Source of the DNA: Neopusillimonas maritima
GTDB taxonomy: Bacteria; Pseudomonadota; Gammaproteobacteria; Burkholderiales; Burkholderiaceae_B
DNA length: 64,000 nt
Assembly (NCBI RefSeq): GCF_003576595.1
Contig: NZ_NQOU01000001.1
Span: 188,337 to 252,336 of the forward strand
Direction of reading: 5' to 3'
Shown here: piece by piece, positions 17,233-25,475 of the stretch
How positions within the stretch are numbered: position 1 is the first letter of the stretch
Layout: each line of letters begins with the position of its first letter
The notes under the pieces: generated by a model
Seen by the model: only the letters and a program-made list of their open reading frames with translations
Told to the model about the DNA's origin: nothing
Databases searched by the model: none
Translations under genes and position numbers: made by a program

Positions 17233-17985
17233 TTAGGCTGGATTCAAGGTATCGCACGGTGCTAGGGCTTCGCGTAGCCTGTCCTTCATTGAATTGTTCA
17301 TATCGACGAACCACTCGGGTTTGAGTTCCGACGCTGCAGCCATCGCTTTGGCCCAATCCGGCATCACGTGCGAGTTCTGAAGAGCGTTGCGAGTTTCAGC
17401 AATAGCGGCTTGCGGATCAATGGTCGCCTGAAAGACACCTGCGTTGTTCAATGTGTCGAAGATCACCCCACCGATCACCGACTCACACTTCGTGATGATG
17501 TTCAGCACGTATTTATCGAAGGTATGGAAAGTCTTGATCTTTGCTGGATTCGTAGCGTTGTTTTGAAAACTCGGTTCCGCGATGAGCATCGGGAAATCAC
17601 CGGCCACGTGACAGGCGGACGTGATGTTGTATCCGCGATGGACGATGGCGTTCCTCAGGTACTTGATGTATTCGTAATTCGACTCGCCGTCCTGAAATCC
17701 TGGGAAGACAAATCGCGCATACAACTCAGTCTCGAAAGACTTTGGCGGTAATGGTGTCGGCTCACGCATTAGCTCAGTTGCGGACAACAGGTTTTGGAAA
17801 TAAGCGCTGTACTGCACGCGCATATCAGTGTGCATGATCGTGGTGAGTGGTGTGCGAAACGACAAGGCTGCGCGCAGCGCGGTCTTCCGTGCCGTCATGT
17901 ACCAAGTCAACGCGTGCAGCATATCGCGAGTTTCGAGGCTCAGTGTCGTCATACGCATTTCAGACGAATGATCATGCTTGGGCAT
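17233..17985 (-). CDS. Hypothetical protein with a HEPN-like R-x4-H motif
   Basis: Protein of 250 residues, mostly helical, with no family recognised with certainty. Residues 106-117 read YIKYLRNAIVHR, containing R111-x4-H116, the catalytic pattern of HEPN ribonucleases; it lies at the end of a long predicted helix as in that fold. The rest includes a stretch FHTFDKYVLNIITKCESVIGG. It lies 232 bases downstream of the AAA-TOPRIM gene on the same strand, so the pair may be a defence unit. Plain structural HEPN-like proteins without nuclease activity are the alternative. Confidence 0.45.
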   Translation of the reverse strand: MPKHDHSSEMRMTTLSLETRDMLHALTWYMTARKTALRAALSFRTPLTTIMHTDMRVQYSAYFQNLLSATELMREPTPLPPKSFETELYARFVFPGFQDGESNYEYIKYLRNAIVHRGYNITSACHVAGDFPMLIAEPSFQNNATNPAKIKTFHTFDKYVLNIITKCESVIGGVIFDTLNNAGVFQATIDPQAAIAETRNALQNSHVMPDWAKAMAAASELKPEWFVDMNNSMKDRLREALAPCDTLNPA

Positions 17986-18217
17986 TGTACTCGTAATTTG
18001 TTAACCCGTACACTCACCTAGCATCTTCGGTCGGCATGTAAGTCATTCGGGGCGTGCCAATCCCCGCGATCAGTGACAGCATTGGGTCGACAAAAGTCAT
18101 CGGTTGGAGACCGGTTTCGACCCTGAGCGGTCTCGTTAGCTGCGGAAACAGAAGCTTAACCTTTGAATCTAATTATCTGCGCGGCTTTTTGCGAAGGTCG
18201 GGTAGAATGATGAGAGG

Positions 18218-19531
18218 TTAGCCCGCTCTTTGCGCAACGGGCTCAAGAAGAAGCCGTTCAAAATCCGCGTGATGTGGTGTCGTGGTTTCAAGCATTGTGA
18301 CGATCTTCTCAGTTAAATCGTTCTTGTTGTACTCAACGCCTCCACGTGATACCCGATCGCCACGAATATCGAGCTCTCCAGCACCTGGAAATATCTTGTC
18401 AACCAGTACAGGGGGATAGAAGTGCTCAATACCGTTCAATGGCCACTTGACTATGTTCTCACGAAGAACCCCCATCTTCTCCAGCTGCTCAGGAAGCGAG
18501 GCTGAATGAACAGCATCCAGAACTACGAATATTCGATCTCGATAAGGACTTCGTTGAATGTCTGTCAGCAGACCGCCAGCAATTGTTAGAACTTCTTTAA
18601 TTCGAGAATCCGAGTTCGCTGAAATGACGCTTAGCTGGGAGTTTGGAAATCTGAGACTTGTCGCTCGCTCAATGAAGAGGTGATCGCATTTTCCCTCTAC
18701 AAGGAGGATGGCAGATGGGAGGTAGAGCGTTTCGAAGCGGTTACCCAAAAGAAAAAAGTGAACTTTGTTTAGCTCTCCTAGCGTTGAAACCGGCTTCAAG
18801 TCAATCTCATCACCTTGTTTTGATACAACGTAGTTGTTGCCAATGTGCCGCCGGTCCAAAAACACAGTTGAATGCGTCGCGAAAACTATAGTTCGGATTT
18901 TGGGGAAGTACTTAGCACGATATTCGCGGTCGAAGAGAAAATCTGCGAGCATTCCCTGTGCCTCTGGACTGACACCTAGTTCAGGCTCGTCGATTAGGAA
19001 CGTGTCGCAGTCGTTGCTAAGTAGACTAGTCAATAACGTTGCGATCAGGCGGAACCCTGAGCTTGTGTAGGAGATGTTGTGCCCGTCGCAAGAGATATAT
19101 TTCTGGGACATCGAGTTACCAGGAACTGTCTCCTTTATTTCCATCCGGGTTCCGAGAAGTAGTTCAACAATCTCGACCAACGTGTCACGCTGAGAGTCCG
19201 TTAACTCGGCAATTGCTTGCTGAAGATTGATTGGCGAGTTGTCGATGTTCTGTTTTTGTTGGTTCCACTGATTCAGGAACTCGCGATGACGCTCGTTTTT
19301 TATATCTCTTTTTGGAGTGAAATAGCCAAGGAGGTTGAAGTTCTGATAGCGCGCTGGGCCAAGATATGACGCGGTTGCCCCCCATTGTTGAGTGAGAGTT
19401 TTGAGTAGGAACGACTTTCCGCAATTGTTTCGGCCGACCAACACAGCGTAATCGCTATCGCGGATTTTTTCTAGTAAATCCTGGGCATTCTTCGTAAAGC
19501 GAGTGTTTGGACGCTGATCATATTGGTACAT
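18218..19531 (-). CDS. AAA ATPase with TOPRIM domain, OLD/PARIS-like defence protein
   Basis: Protein of 437 residues. The ATPase half has Walker A GRNNCGKS (33-40), an ABC-type signature region (SSGFRLIATL), Walker B FLIDEPELGVSP (178-189) and the switch histidine in FATHST. The second half is TOPRIM-like: LLVEGKCDHLFIE (277-289) carries the conserved glutamate, and FVVLDAVH (335-342) has the first aspartate, but the second acidic residue of the usual DxD is not evident. LNGIEHFYPP resembles the late motif of OLD-like TOPRIM proteins. OLD and PARIS proteins sense or cut DNA during phage attack. It is shorter than typical OLD nucleases. Confidence 0.7.
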   Translation of the reverse strand: MYQYDQRPNTRFTKNAQDLLEKIRDSDYAVLVGRNNCGKSFLLKTLTQQWGATASYLGPARYQNFNLLGYFTPKRDIKNERHREFLNQWNQQKQNIDNSPINLQQAIAELTDSQRDTLVEIVELLLGTRMEIKETVPGNSMSQKYISCDGHNISYTSSGFRLIATLLTSLLSNDCDTFLIDEPELGVSPEAQGMLADFLFDREYRAKYFPKIRTIVFATHSTVFLDRRHIGNNYVVSKQGDEIDLKPVSTLGELNKVHFFLLGNRFETLYLPSAILLVEGKCDHLFIERATSLRFPNSQLSVISANSDSRIKEVLTIAGGLLTDIQRSPYRDRIFVVLDAVHSASLPEQLEKMGVLRENIVKWPLNGIEHFYPPVLVDKIFPGAGELDIRGDRVSRGGVEYNKNDLTEKIVTMLETTTPHHADFERLLLEPVAQRAG

Positions 19532-20022
19532 GAAATTTCCTCGAACATTGTAGGTAGGCTAATGTTTCTCTCGGTGCACTGGTTGAAGTCTCTAATTTCA
19601 TAGACATGGCAATGCATGTCCGGAAATCGAATCGCGAGCGTGTGAATGACTACGTCATCTAGGAATGTTATGAATAACATTGCGATGTTTGTAAGATGTT
19701 GAGTACCCTGCGGACCGTGACCATAAGGGATAGTTTGTAAGAAAAACTACCGAAAGATGTTGTCGGCAGCAAGGCAATTGCTATTCCGACAATGTCAATA
19801 GCCCAGTCAATCACTAACTGCTTTCTCCCATAGGCCCCACGTAATGGATGTCGCAAACTCTACGTGTTGTTAAGTCCCGACATTGAGTGGGAGGTCCGCT
19901 ATTTGGCGTGCGCCTCGAACGGCCGCTCCTGGCCGATGGCAGAAGTTTCGATTACATCATGTAACCGTTGGTCTGTCACTCTCACTGCAAATGCTAGGAT
20001 GTTTGGACTGATTATGGTTCGG
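19532..20022. other. Stretch without a convincing gene
   Basis: About 490 bases between the AAA-TOPRIM gene and the next minus-strand gene. Short open frames have no ribosome binding site or recognisable protein features. The GC content and codon pattern change near 19880-19960, which may mark the scar of an older insertion or deletion. Confidence 0.3.
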
Positions 20023-20499
20023 TCAGCTTAAGCCAACCATACCATCCGACATTGACCTTTGCCGCTGACGTTCCATTTCCAGCTTCCGCTCATAAGCCAC
20101 ATTATTTTGAATTCTGATTTGTTCTGCACGTTCTGCAACGTGCTTGTTAAGAAAACGCTGTGACTCGTTGTATTTTCGCCATGAACAAATAGCCCATAAT
20201 CCAATGACTAGAGGTGAAACTATGAACCAGACAACCATGATAAGAAACAAAATTTCACCTAAATTGCCCATAAAATTGTCAAAGTTTGCAAATAGAAATG
20301 ACACCCTACGTTCAGTGAACACAAAACTCATAAGTACGCCGGCGATACAAAATGGTATGGATATAAAAAATAAAATAGATGATTGGACGGTATAAAGGAC
20401 ATTAGTAGCGGCTTTCCTAATTTTTTTAAATTCATCTTTTGAAACAACCTCTTTGACAAGTTCAAAGTCCTCTGCTTTGTGCTTCCCTTTTTCCATATC
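20023..20499 (-). CDS. Hypothetical protein with two membrane helices
   Basis: Protein of 158 residues. The ATG at 20499 is preceded by a run of G (GGGGGGTGAT), a better start than the upstream ATG at 20544. Residues 1-35 are charged. Two membrane helices lie at about 36-60 and 80-108, and the C-terminus is a charged coiled coil rich in Arg, Glu and Gln. No family is recognised. Two-helix membrane proteins next to ATPase genes are common effectors in anti-phage systems, but nothing shows that role directly. Confidence 0.6.
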   Translation of the reverse strand, partial: DMEKGKHKAEDFELVKEVVSKDEFKKIRKAATNVLYTVQSSILFFISIPFCIAGVLMSFVFTERRVSFLFANFDNFMGNLGEILFLIMVVWFIVSPLVIGLWAICSWRKYNESQRFLNKHVAERAEQIRIQNNVAYERKLEMERQRQRSMSDGMVGLS

Positions 20500-20603
20500 A
20501 CCCCCCAATTCCTCATTCAAATAATACTTAAAAAATGATATCAAATATTGACATTTAAAACCGAAATAGTATAATTAAAAATATAGTACATTCCTCTTGC
20601 TCA

Positions 20604-20679
20604 GTAGGGATTGAAACAACATGAACGCATGTTCAAAATGAGTTTTTTGTTACCCTTTTTCTGTAGGGATTGAAACAAC
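20604..20679 (+). repeat. Pair of 17-bp direct repeats resembling the 3' end of a CRISPR repeat
   Basis: GTAGGGATTGAAACAAC occurs at 20604-20620 and 20663-20679, 59 bases apart. GTAGGGATTGAAAC is a typical 3' end of type I/III CRISPR repeats. The upstream parts of the two copies do not match, there are only two copies and no cas gene is in the window. It may be a degenerate CRISPR remnant or a pair of operator sites about 105 bases upstream of the membrane-protein gene. Confidence 0.35.
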
Positions 20680-20734
20680 TCTTAGCCTTATATGGCTTCA
20701 AAACTTTATTTATTACCCTTTACGAGCAGAGGAA

Positions 20735-20764
20735 AAAAGGCCACAGTTTTTACTGTGGCCTTTT
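20735..20764. terminator. Bidirectional intrinsic terminator
   Basis: Stem of 13 bp (20735-20747 with 20752-20764), loop TTTT, with A/T tracts on both sides. It ends the minus-strand gene at 20786 and would stop rightward transcripts from the repeat region. Confidence 0.85.
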
Positions 20765-20785
20765 CTTTTATTATTTATTTATTTT

Positions 20786-20992
20786 TCAGTATCTTAGGGA
20801 TTTATCTATTTCAATGGCCAAGTCCTGAGCCAACCATAACAAAGATTCCTGGTCGCGGCTTCCCATTTCAATGAAAGACTGGTATCCATTTCCGCTTAAA
20901 GAGATCAGCAAAGCGCGTAACTGAGAGACATTTTTCGCCAGCTTATCGTAATCGTGCACATCGATTTTGACTTTAAAATTTCTGTTTTTCAT
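20786..20992 (-). CDS. Small hypothetical protein
   Basis: Protein of 68 residues, unrecognised. The N-terminus KNRNFKVKIDVHDYDKLAKN and a helical remainder (SLLWLAQDLAIEIDKSL) look like a compact soluble domain. It lies downstream of the Lon-like AAA gene on the same strand (52 bases) and before a strong terminator, so it is probably the last gene of that transcript. Confidence 0.55.
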   Translation of the reverse strand: MKNRNFKVKIDVHDYDKLAKNVSQLRALLISLSGNGYQSFIEMGSRDQESLLWLAQDLAIEIDKSLRY

Positions 20993-21044
20993 ATCAATAT
21001 ATTTTTTATCTAAAAAAGAAATATAGCATCGTTATCGATGTGGA

Positions 21045-22853
21045 CTATTGCATAAGCAACGCACCCGGACGTTCTTTCGCTTGGCGTGCCAGCAACCTGA
21101 TTGCTGTACGTTTTAGCTGCCGTGAGGAAAGCCCCGCCAACAACTTCCTATTTTCATCCTTAAGCTCAATAGTCCCGTCCGGCAAACCCCATTCATGCGC
21201 CAAATCGGCCAAAATGGAATTGATTAACGCGGCTTTATGTTCTGGCCCTGGCGCCGGAAAGAGGACAGGATTTAATCGATCAAGCAACGGCGCAGGAATA
21301 AGTTCCAGCGAATTTGCCGTGGCAACGTAAAGGCAGTAGCTTAAATCCACTTCGGTCATCAAGAATGAGTCTAAAAAACTACGCGAGTTAGTTGGCTCCA
21401 GAAGGTCTAGCAAAACAGCCCGTGGATCCCCGCTATTTCCTCCCCCCGCGCCGAGTTTATCAATTTCATCAAGCACAAAAAGGCATGATGCGCTGCCTGC
21501 TGCACATACTTTTTCGACAATTAATGAAGGCCGAGCACCGCTCCAACCTCTGGTCAATCCACGGAAAATTTTGTTGTCAGGCATGCCAGCACAATTAATT
21601 TTCGTGTTCTCAACGAGTAGTTTTTCACCCAATCTTTGGGCAAAACGTGTTTTGCCACTGCCGGGAGGGCCAACCAATACCAATGGCGAAAAATTAAGCT
21701 TTCGCGAACCGAGGGACGCCCGAGCCAGCAGTTCTTCAATAACCGTCTCAATGGCGCACGTGGCCCAAGGAAACTCGGTTTTTAACTCGGCTTCAATTTG
21801 CCCGATTTTCTCAGCTGAGGGCAATCGCGCAACAGGCATTGGTGACCGCAGTTTTTCAAATTTTTTTAAAAAAGCGGCGTCGTTTTTTTCTTGGGTTTCA
21901 GGAATCTCGCCCCTTACCAAAATTACCTTATCTGTAGAGTGCTGCCTCAGCATATTCTGACCATGCTCCTCTGCGGGATTCTCAGCCAACGCAAAACGCT
22001 GGGCCACGCTGAAATGCTGCTGCTCTGCTGCCTCACTTAAATGGAACAAAAAAGTCTTAACCACTGACCGCTCGCGCTCGAGTTGTTCGGATAAGTGCTC
22101 AGCACGTTCTGGATCGACATATTCATTCATACAAACAGCTGCTGCTTGATTGATGAGCCACGACCAAATTGGCTCTAACCAGGCTAGTTGGCTGTAAACG
22201 GAACGTGCACGCGCAGGCCACAGCGATTCATTTTCTTCTTTATTTTCTTGCGCCGGAAAGATAAATCTACTCTCAAAATCATTTTGATCCTGATCGAATA
22301 CTTTAATTGCTAGGATAAAGAAAAGAACAATACAGTCAATTTCTGCTTTAATTTCTTCGAGCAACCATCCCTCCAGACCCCGCTCTCGGACTCGCGGAAG
22401 ATTGATCAGATGCATCATTAATTCTTCGGCCGGCTTCATTAAATCCCGAAAAACTGCTCCTATGCCGGGTCGGACATGAATCGACGGTAGATAGCCGCGT
22501 GGTCCACGAATAATTGTGTATCCAGCGTCATCCAATAATTGTTTCGTTTCTGAGTACACAGCAATCGGGTCACCCGCCAAACATGCTAGATCCCACCATT
22601 GTTGGGCTTCCGCTCGATTACTCGATCTAGTGAACCATTGAGCAATGCAACGAGCATTTCTGGCTCGAGTAATCTTGGCTAAACGATGGTCAGTAACTGA
22701 ATGGAGCCATGTTCGTAGATCATGCAAGTAACCAGGCACATTCGGACAATCGTAGATCATGCGAAGGAACTCATTACCAAAAAATGATCTACGATCCGGC
22801 CATTTGAAACCTGCTGTTTGTTTTTTCTGCTCGAGAAATTTGTCGTAACTCAT
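21045..22853 (-). CDS. Lon-like AAA+ ATPase without protease domain
   Basis: Protein of 602 residues. The AAA+ module occupies about 385-600: Walker A GPPGSGKT (395-402), Walker B CLFVLDEIDK (457-466), sensor/arginine-finger region YVATANSLELIPAPLLDRLN, then a small helical lid. The order and wording match the Lon ATPase, but the Ser-Lys protease domain that should follow is absent. Residues 1-380 are not recognised; they include a hydrophobic helix (IDCIVLFFILAIKV, 172-185). AGGGA lies upstream of the ATG. It sits between the DsbC-like gene and a small gene on one strand. A remodelling role in transfer or replication is possible. Confidence 0.75.
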   Translation of the reverse strand: MSYDKFLEQKKQTAGFKWPDRRSFFGNEFLRMIYDCPNVPGYLHDLRTWLHSVTDHRLAKITRARNARCIAQWFTRSSNRAEAQQWWDLACLAGDPIAVYSETKQLLDDAGYTIIRGPRGYLPSIHVRPGIGAVFRDLMKPAEELMMHLINLPRVRERGLEGWLLEEIKAEIDCIVLFFILAIKVFDQDQNDFESRFIFPAQENKEENESLWPARARSVYSQLAWLEPIWSWLINQAAAVCMNEYVDPERAEHLSEQLERERSVVKTFLFHLSEAAEQQHFSVAQRFALAENPAEEHGQNMLRQHSTDKVILVRGEIPETQEKNDAAFLKKFEKLRSPMPVARLPSAEKIGQIEAELKTEFPWATCAIETVIEELLARASLGSRKLNFSPLVLVGPPGSGKTRFAQRLGEKLLVENTKINCAGMPDNKIFRGLTRGWSGARPSLIVEKVCAAGSASCLFVLDEIDKLGAGGGNSGDPRAVLLDLLEPTNSRSFLDSFLMTEVDLSYCLYVATANSLELIPAPLLDRLNPVLFPAPGPEHKAALINSILADLAHEWGLPDGTIELKDENRKLLAGLSSRQLKRTAIRLLARQAKERPGALLMQ

Positions 22854-22952
22854 TTTTGTTTTCCCTGTAAATACTCACCTTTCCTACTTCCCTGCAAAGT
22901 CTCACCTTTGCAGCTCGGCAAAGCACTTAAAAACTCCGAAACCCCACACAAA

Positions 22953-23528
22953 CTATGGCTGGTAGTCAAGTAGGAATTCAATATCGTCTGCTGGCAGTGG
23001 GCCTGGATGCGCCAAGTCATTTGAAAAAATCAAAGTTGGGGCGATGTTCCGATAAAGCCCTACACTGCTTCTCAATTGACCAAAACTTGCTCTTATTTTT
23101 TCCCCATTATTTGCTCGACAGTCTGTAATAACCTCGGACTCTTCCCCCTGAAGAACGAGCGATTTCCATGCAGCGACACGCTCCTCATTTGTCGAACGGC
23201 AAAATACTTGCTGAACCTGCGACTCTGATTTTTGTCCGCCAATAAAAGCGGCCGGAAAGACGTGTATTGTCACGTCAGTCAATTCACTCAGCTGCTCAAC
23301 AGCTTGCTTCGTGTATGGACAATTTGGGTCACCAAAAAGCGCCAATTGACGTGATCCGTCGCCTTTTATTTCTTTGATAGAGAGCTCAAAGGGCAGGGTG
23401 CTGAAATCAAGCATTTCGCGCGAATCCCAGCCAGGCACGTCAACCGACGCGGGTGTAATTTGCGCCTGTACTTGTCCAAGAAAAAGCAACGCCAAAGTAA
23501 AAAACAACTTAATGCATTTAATAATCAT
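22953..23528 (-). CDS. DsbC-like thioredoxin-fold protein with CPYT active site
   Basis: Exported protein of 191 residues (signal peptide ending near VQA). It shares its core with the protein at 16038: GDGSRQLALFGDPNCPYTKQ, two conserved further cysteines (VFCRS, ITDCRA) and the cis-proline loop APTLIFSN. The active site is CPYT (70-73), again with only one cysteine. The ATG at 23528 has AAAGGAAG upstream; the longer frame to 23570 does not. It lies next to the replication origin and upstream of the Lon-like gene. Confidence 0.75.
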   Translation of the reverse strand: MIIKCIKLFFTLALLFLGQVQAQITPASVDVPGWDSREMLDFSTLPFELSIKEIKGDGSRQLALFGDPNCPYTKQAVEQLSELTDVTIHVFPAAFIGGQKSESQVQQVFCRSTNEERVAAWKSLVLQGEESEVITDCRANNGEKIRASFGQLRSSVGLYRNIAPTLIFSNDLAHPGPLPADDIEFLLDYQP

Positions 23529-23609
23529 TTTCTTCCTTTCAGTTTCTCGCCTATCTAGTTCTACTGCCAAACAATGCCGCCTAGGCGGCTCGTTGCGCAG
23601 GGGGAGCCG

Positions 23610-23688
23610 CGCCCAATGGGCGTGGGGGACAGGCTACTGTCCCCGGGGGTCGAAGGGCCGGCAAAGCCGGACAGGGGGCAGCAGCCCC
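23610..23688. repeat. Four tandem short hairpins
   Basis: Perfect stems at 23610-23614/23618-23622, 23625-23632/23637-23644 (8 bp), 23658-23662/23666-23670 and 23675-23679/23684-23688, with loops of three or four bases. They lie between the DsbC-like gene and the iterons. They could be a single-strand initiation signal, a terminator cluster or part of the origin. Confidence 0.6.
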
Positions 23689-23836
23689 GGCCCTTATCTG
23701 CGTTTCGCCAGTATTTATTTTTGCTACTCATCTTGCGCTCTACTCTCTGTTAAATATTTAGTTAAAGTGTTAAGGCGCGCGCAGGGGTTAAACGTTGGTT
23801 TAAGCCTTTATCCATGCGCCTTACGAGTCTTTTTTT

Positions 23837-23964
23837 GCCCCCGTAACCGCGCACCCTGCGCCCCTGTAACCGCGTAGAAATGCCCCCGTAACCGCGCACC
23901 ATGTGCCCCTGTAACCGCGTAAAAATGCCCCCGTAACCGCGTGCCTAGCGCCCCTGTAACCGCG
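23837..23964 (+). repeat. Six alternating iterons
   Basis: The 15-bp core GCCCC(C/T)GTAACCGCG starts at 23837, 23860, 23882, 23905, 23927 and 23950. The C and T forms alternate strictly, and so does the spacing (23, 22, 23, 22, 23), so the array is three 45-bp double units. Iterons bind the RepA initiator to start replication and control copy number. Confidence 0.92.
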
Positions 23965-23977
23965 CGCCTTAGTCTAC

Positions 23978-23986
23978 TTATCCACA
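23978..23986 (+). promoter_or_regulatory. DnaA box
   Basis: TTATCCACA, identical to the consensus DnaA box, 13 bases after the last iteron. It indicates that host DnaA takes part in opening this origin. Confidence 0.8.
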
Positions 23987-23994
23987 GGCATGAT

Positions 23995-25011
23995 TTAGGC
24001 TTTTAGTGAACGACGCGCATACTTCCTTTGATCCTTCAAATAGAACTTCACCATTTTCACTTTCCCCCTCCCCGACGCCAAAAACTGCAGTCTGTATTCA
24101 GGTAACGCATCAACTTTAATGACATCCTTGATCTTTTCTTCGAACCGTCTCAATCGAACCACGCGACTGCCCATCTTGGACCTCAACTGCTCAAGGCCTA
24201 TGGACCACTGCGCTTGACGCCCGCAATGCTTTCGGGCAATCTCGTAGAGCCTTCGCTCGAACGAGCCAAGCGAGAAGTATTCAGGTGATACCGTTAAAAC
24301 CGTTTTCTTTTGTATACAACTGAAGAACCAATTTGAAAGCGTGATCTCTACCATTACAAACGGATTGAATGCATTTCTAGCTATCACCGTCCAATCATCG
24401 ATAAAGCCGACCTGGCGTACCGCACGCGCTTTTTCATCGTGTGTTTCCACTGTGATCAATGTTTCTTTTAATCGCTTAAGACTATCCCGGAGTCGCAAAT
24501 AGTCGTCTCCCCTGGTGCCTCTTTCTGTGCATCGCAAGAAAGACCGCGCACCGAAACGTACTGTACGGTTAGAAAGGGGAAACCCAGCGTTAAGTGCTGC
24601 AGTAATTTGGCTCACGCAGTAAACAAGTACAGCTTTATCATGCATCGTCGCCCGGCCTAGAACACCGCCACTGACCTCCAGCACGGTTTTCTTGTCGGCG
24701 CTCGTCCACCTCCAAATTTGGATGTCTTTTTTCTCAAGCGTAAACAACGGCCACTCAAGCGTCCACATATCAATTTTGAAAGAGAAGTCAACAATGTCAG
24801 CAACGAAATAATCAACTTCGCTCGGTGCATCGCGGGCCTGCACGTTCGATGTCAAGGTGGCAATAGCCCTTTGCTCCATTTGCCTTGCTCTATCTGCGGG
24901 TGATAGACACAAGGCCTCTCTTGAATCTTCAGGCACCCTAAAACAGTTTTCATCTGATGTATTTCGGTTAACCGCCGATGCAGGCTCACGCTCTGGTTTC
25001 GTACGAAACAT
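23995..25011 (-). CDS. repA: Plasmid replication initiator protein RepA (RPA family)
   Basis: Protein of 338 residues of the replication initiator protein A family found on IncW-like plasmids. The family signature is at 66-140: VDYFVADIVDFSFKID, then MEHPLF-like WPLFTLEK, and KAVLVYCVSQITAALNAG. The remainder carries the winged-helix DNA-binding regions (LRLRDSLKRLKETLITVET, RRLYEIARKHCG). It should bind the six iterons directly downstream of its stop codon. AGGGG lies nine bases before the ATG. A functional initiator with intact iterons suggests the island can exist as a plasmid after excision. Confidence 0.88.
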   Translation of the reverse strand: MFRTKPEREPASAVNRNTSDENCFRVPEDSREALCLSPADRARQMEQRAIATLTSNVQARDAPSEVDYFVADIVDFSFKIDMWTLEWPLFTLEKKDIQIWRWTSADKKTVLEVSGGVLGRATMHDKAVLVYCVSQITAALNAGFPLSNRTVRFGARSFLRCTERGTRGDDYLRLRDSLKRLKETLITVETHDEKARAVRQVGFIDDWTVIARNAFNPFVMVEITLSNWFFSCIQKKTVLTVSPEYFSLGSFERRLYEIARKHCGRQAQWSIGLEQLRSKMGSRVVRLRRFEEKIKDVIKVDALPEYRLQFLASGRGKVKMVKFYLKDQRKYARRSLKA

Positions 25012-25029
25012 GTGTCCGCAACCCCTGCC

Positions 25030-25362
25030 CTAAAAAAGCCCCTCATCATCCTTGCGCGGCCGACCTCGTCGTTTTTTTAAAGGTTGTTCATTGATAACTT
25101 CTTCAGCCCTGCGTGTGCCTTTCAACGAAGCCCTCAACTCTCCTGCTGCCCAACAGTTTCGCCTGCCAAAAGGTCCCGATCGAACCGGCTTTGGTAACAA
25201 GCCAATGGTGACGTAACGTCTAAGTGTTTGCTTGGTGCAACCACCGAACAAAATTGCAACTAAGTCAGACGGAACCAGCGAATCGGCTGGCAACGACTCG
25301 ATTTCCTTGAGAACAAGACCCGCACCTGAAATTGCGTCAGACATACTAGTGAACTTTTTCAT
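25030..25362 (-). CDS. AlpA/MerR-like DNA-binding protein with AT-hook tail
   Basis: Protein of 110 residues from the ATG at 25362. Residues about 30-75 form a winged helix of the AlpA/MerR kind (ILFGGCTKQTLRRYVTIGLLPKPV). The C-terminus carries KKRRGRPRKDDEG, an AT-hook-like minor-groove-binding motif. It lies just upstream of repA on the same strand (18 bases), so it may control replication. The same GRPRKDD motif occurs in the divergent gene at 25476. Confidence 0.6.
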   Translation of the reverse strand: MKKFTSMSDAISGAGLVLKEIESLPADSLVPSDLVAILFGGCTKQTLRRYVTIGLLPKPVRSGPFGRRNCWAAGELRASLKGTRRAEEVINEQPLKKRRGRPRKDDEGLF

Positions 25363-25475
25363 AACGATTCCCAACTTTTTTGCTTTATGTACTGTTGTTA
25401 ATCGTAAATAAATTCCATAAAATAAGGAAGGACGCGAAATTTTATACTTTTAAGTACTTACTATTAATTATTCCT

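Larger units (their letters stand above)
23571..23990. other. Origin of replication (oriV) region
   Basis: Non-coding stretch of about 420 bases flanking repA. From left to right: four consecutive GC-rich hairpins (23610-23688), an AT-rich stretch (about 23745-23785), six iterons and a DnaA box. Together these are the parts of an iteron-controlled plasmid origin. Confidence 0.8.

Noticed and set aside
19668-19856. Small membrane-like ORF of 62 codons
   Set aside because: No ribosome binding site and composition like random sequence. Treated as part of a gene-free stretch.
20545-20734. Functional CRISPR array
   Set aside because: Only two 17-bp matches, no third repeat, unmatched repeat 5' parts and no cas genes in the window. 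Kept only as a repeat pair.
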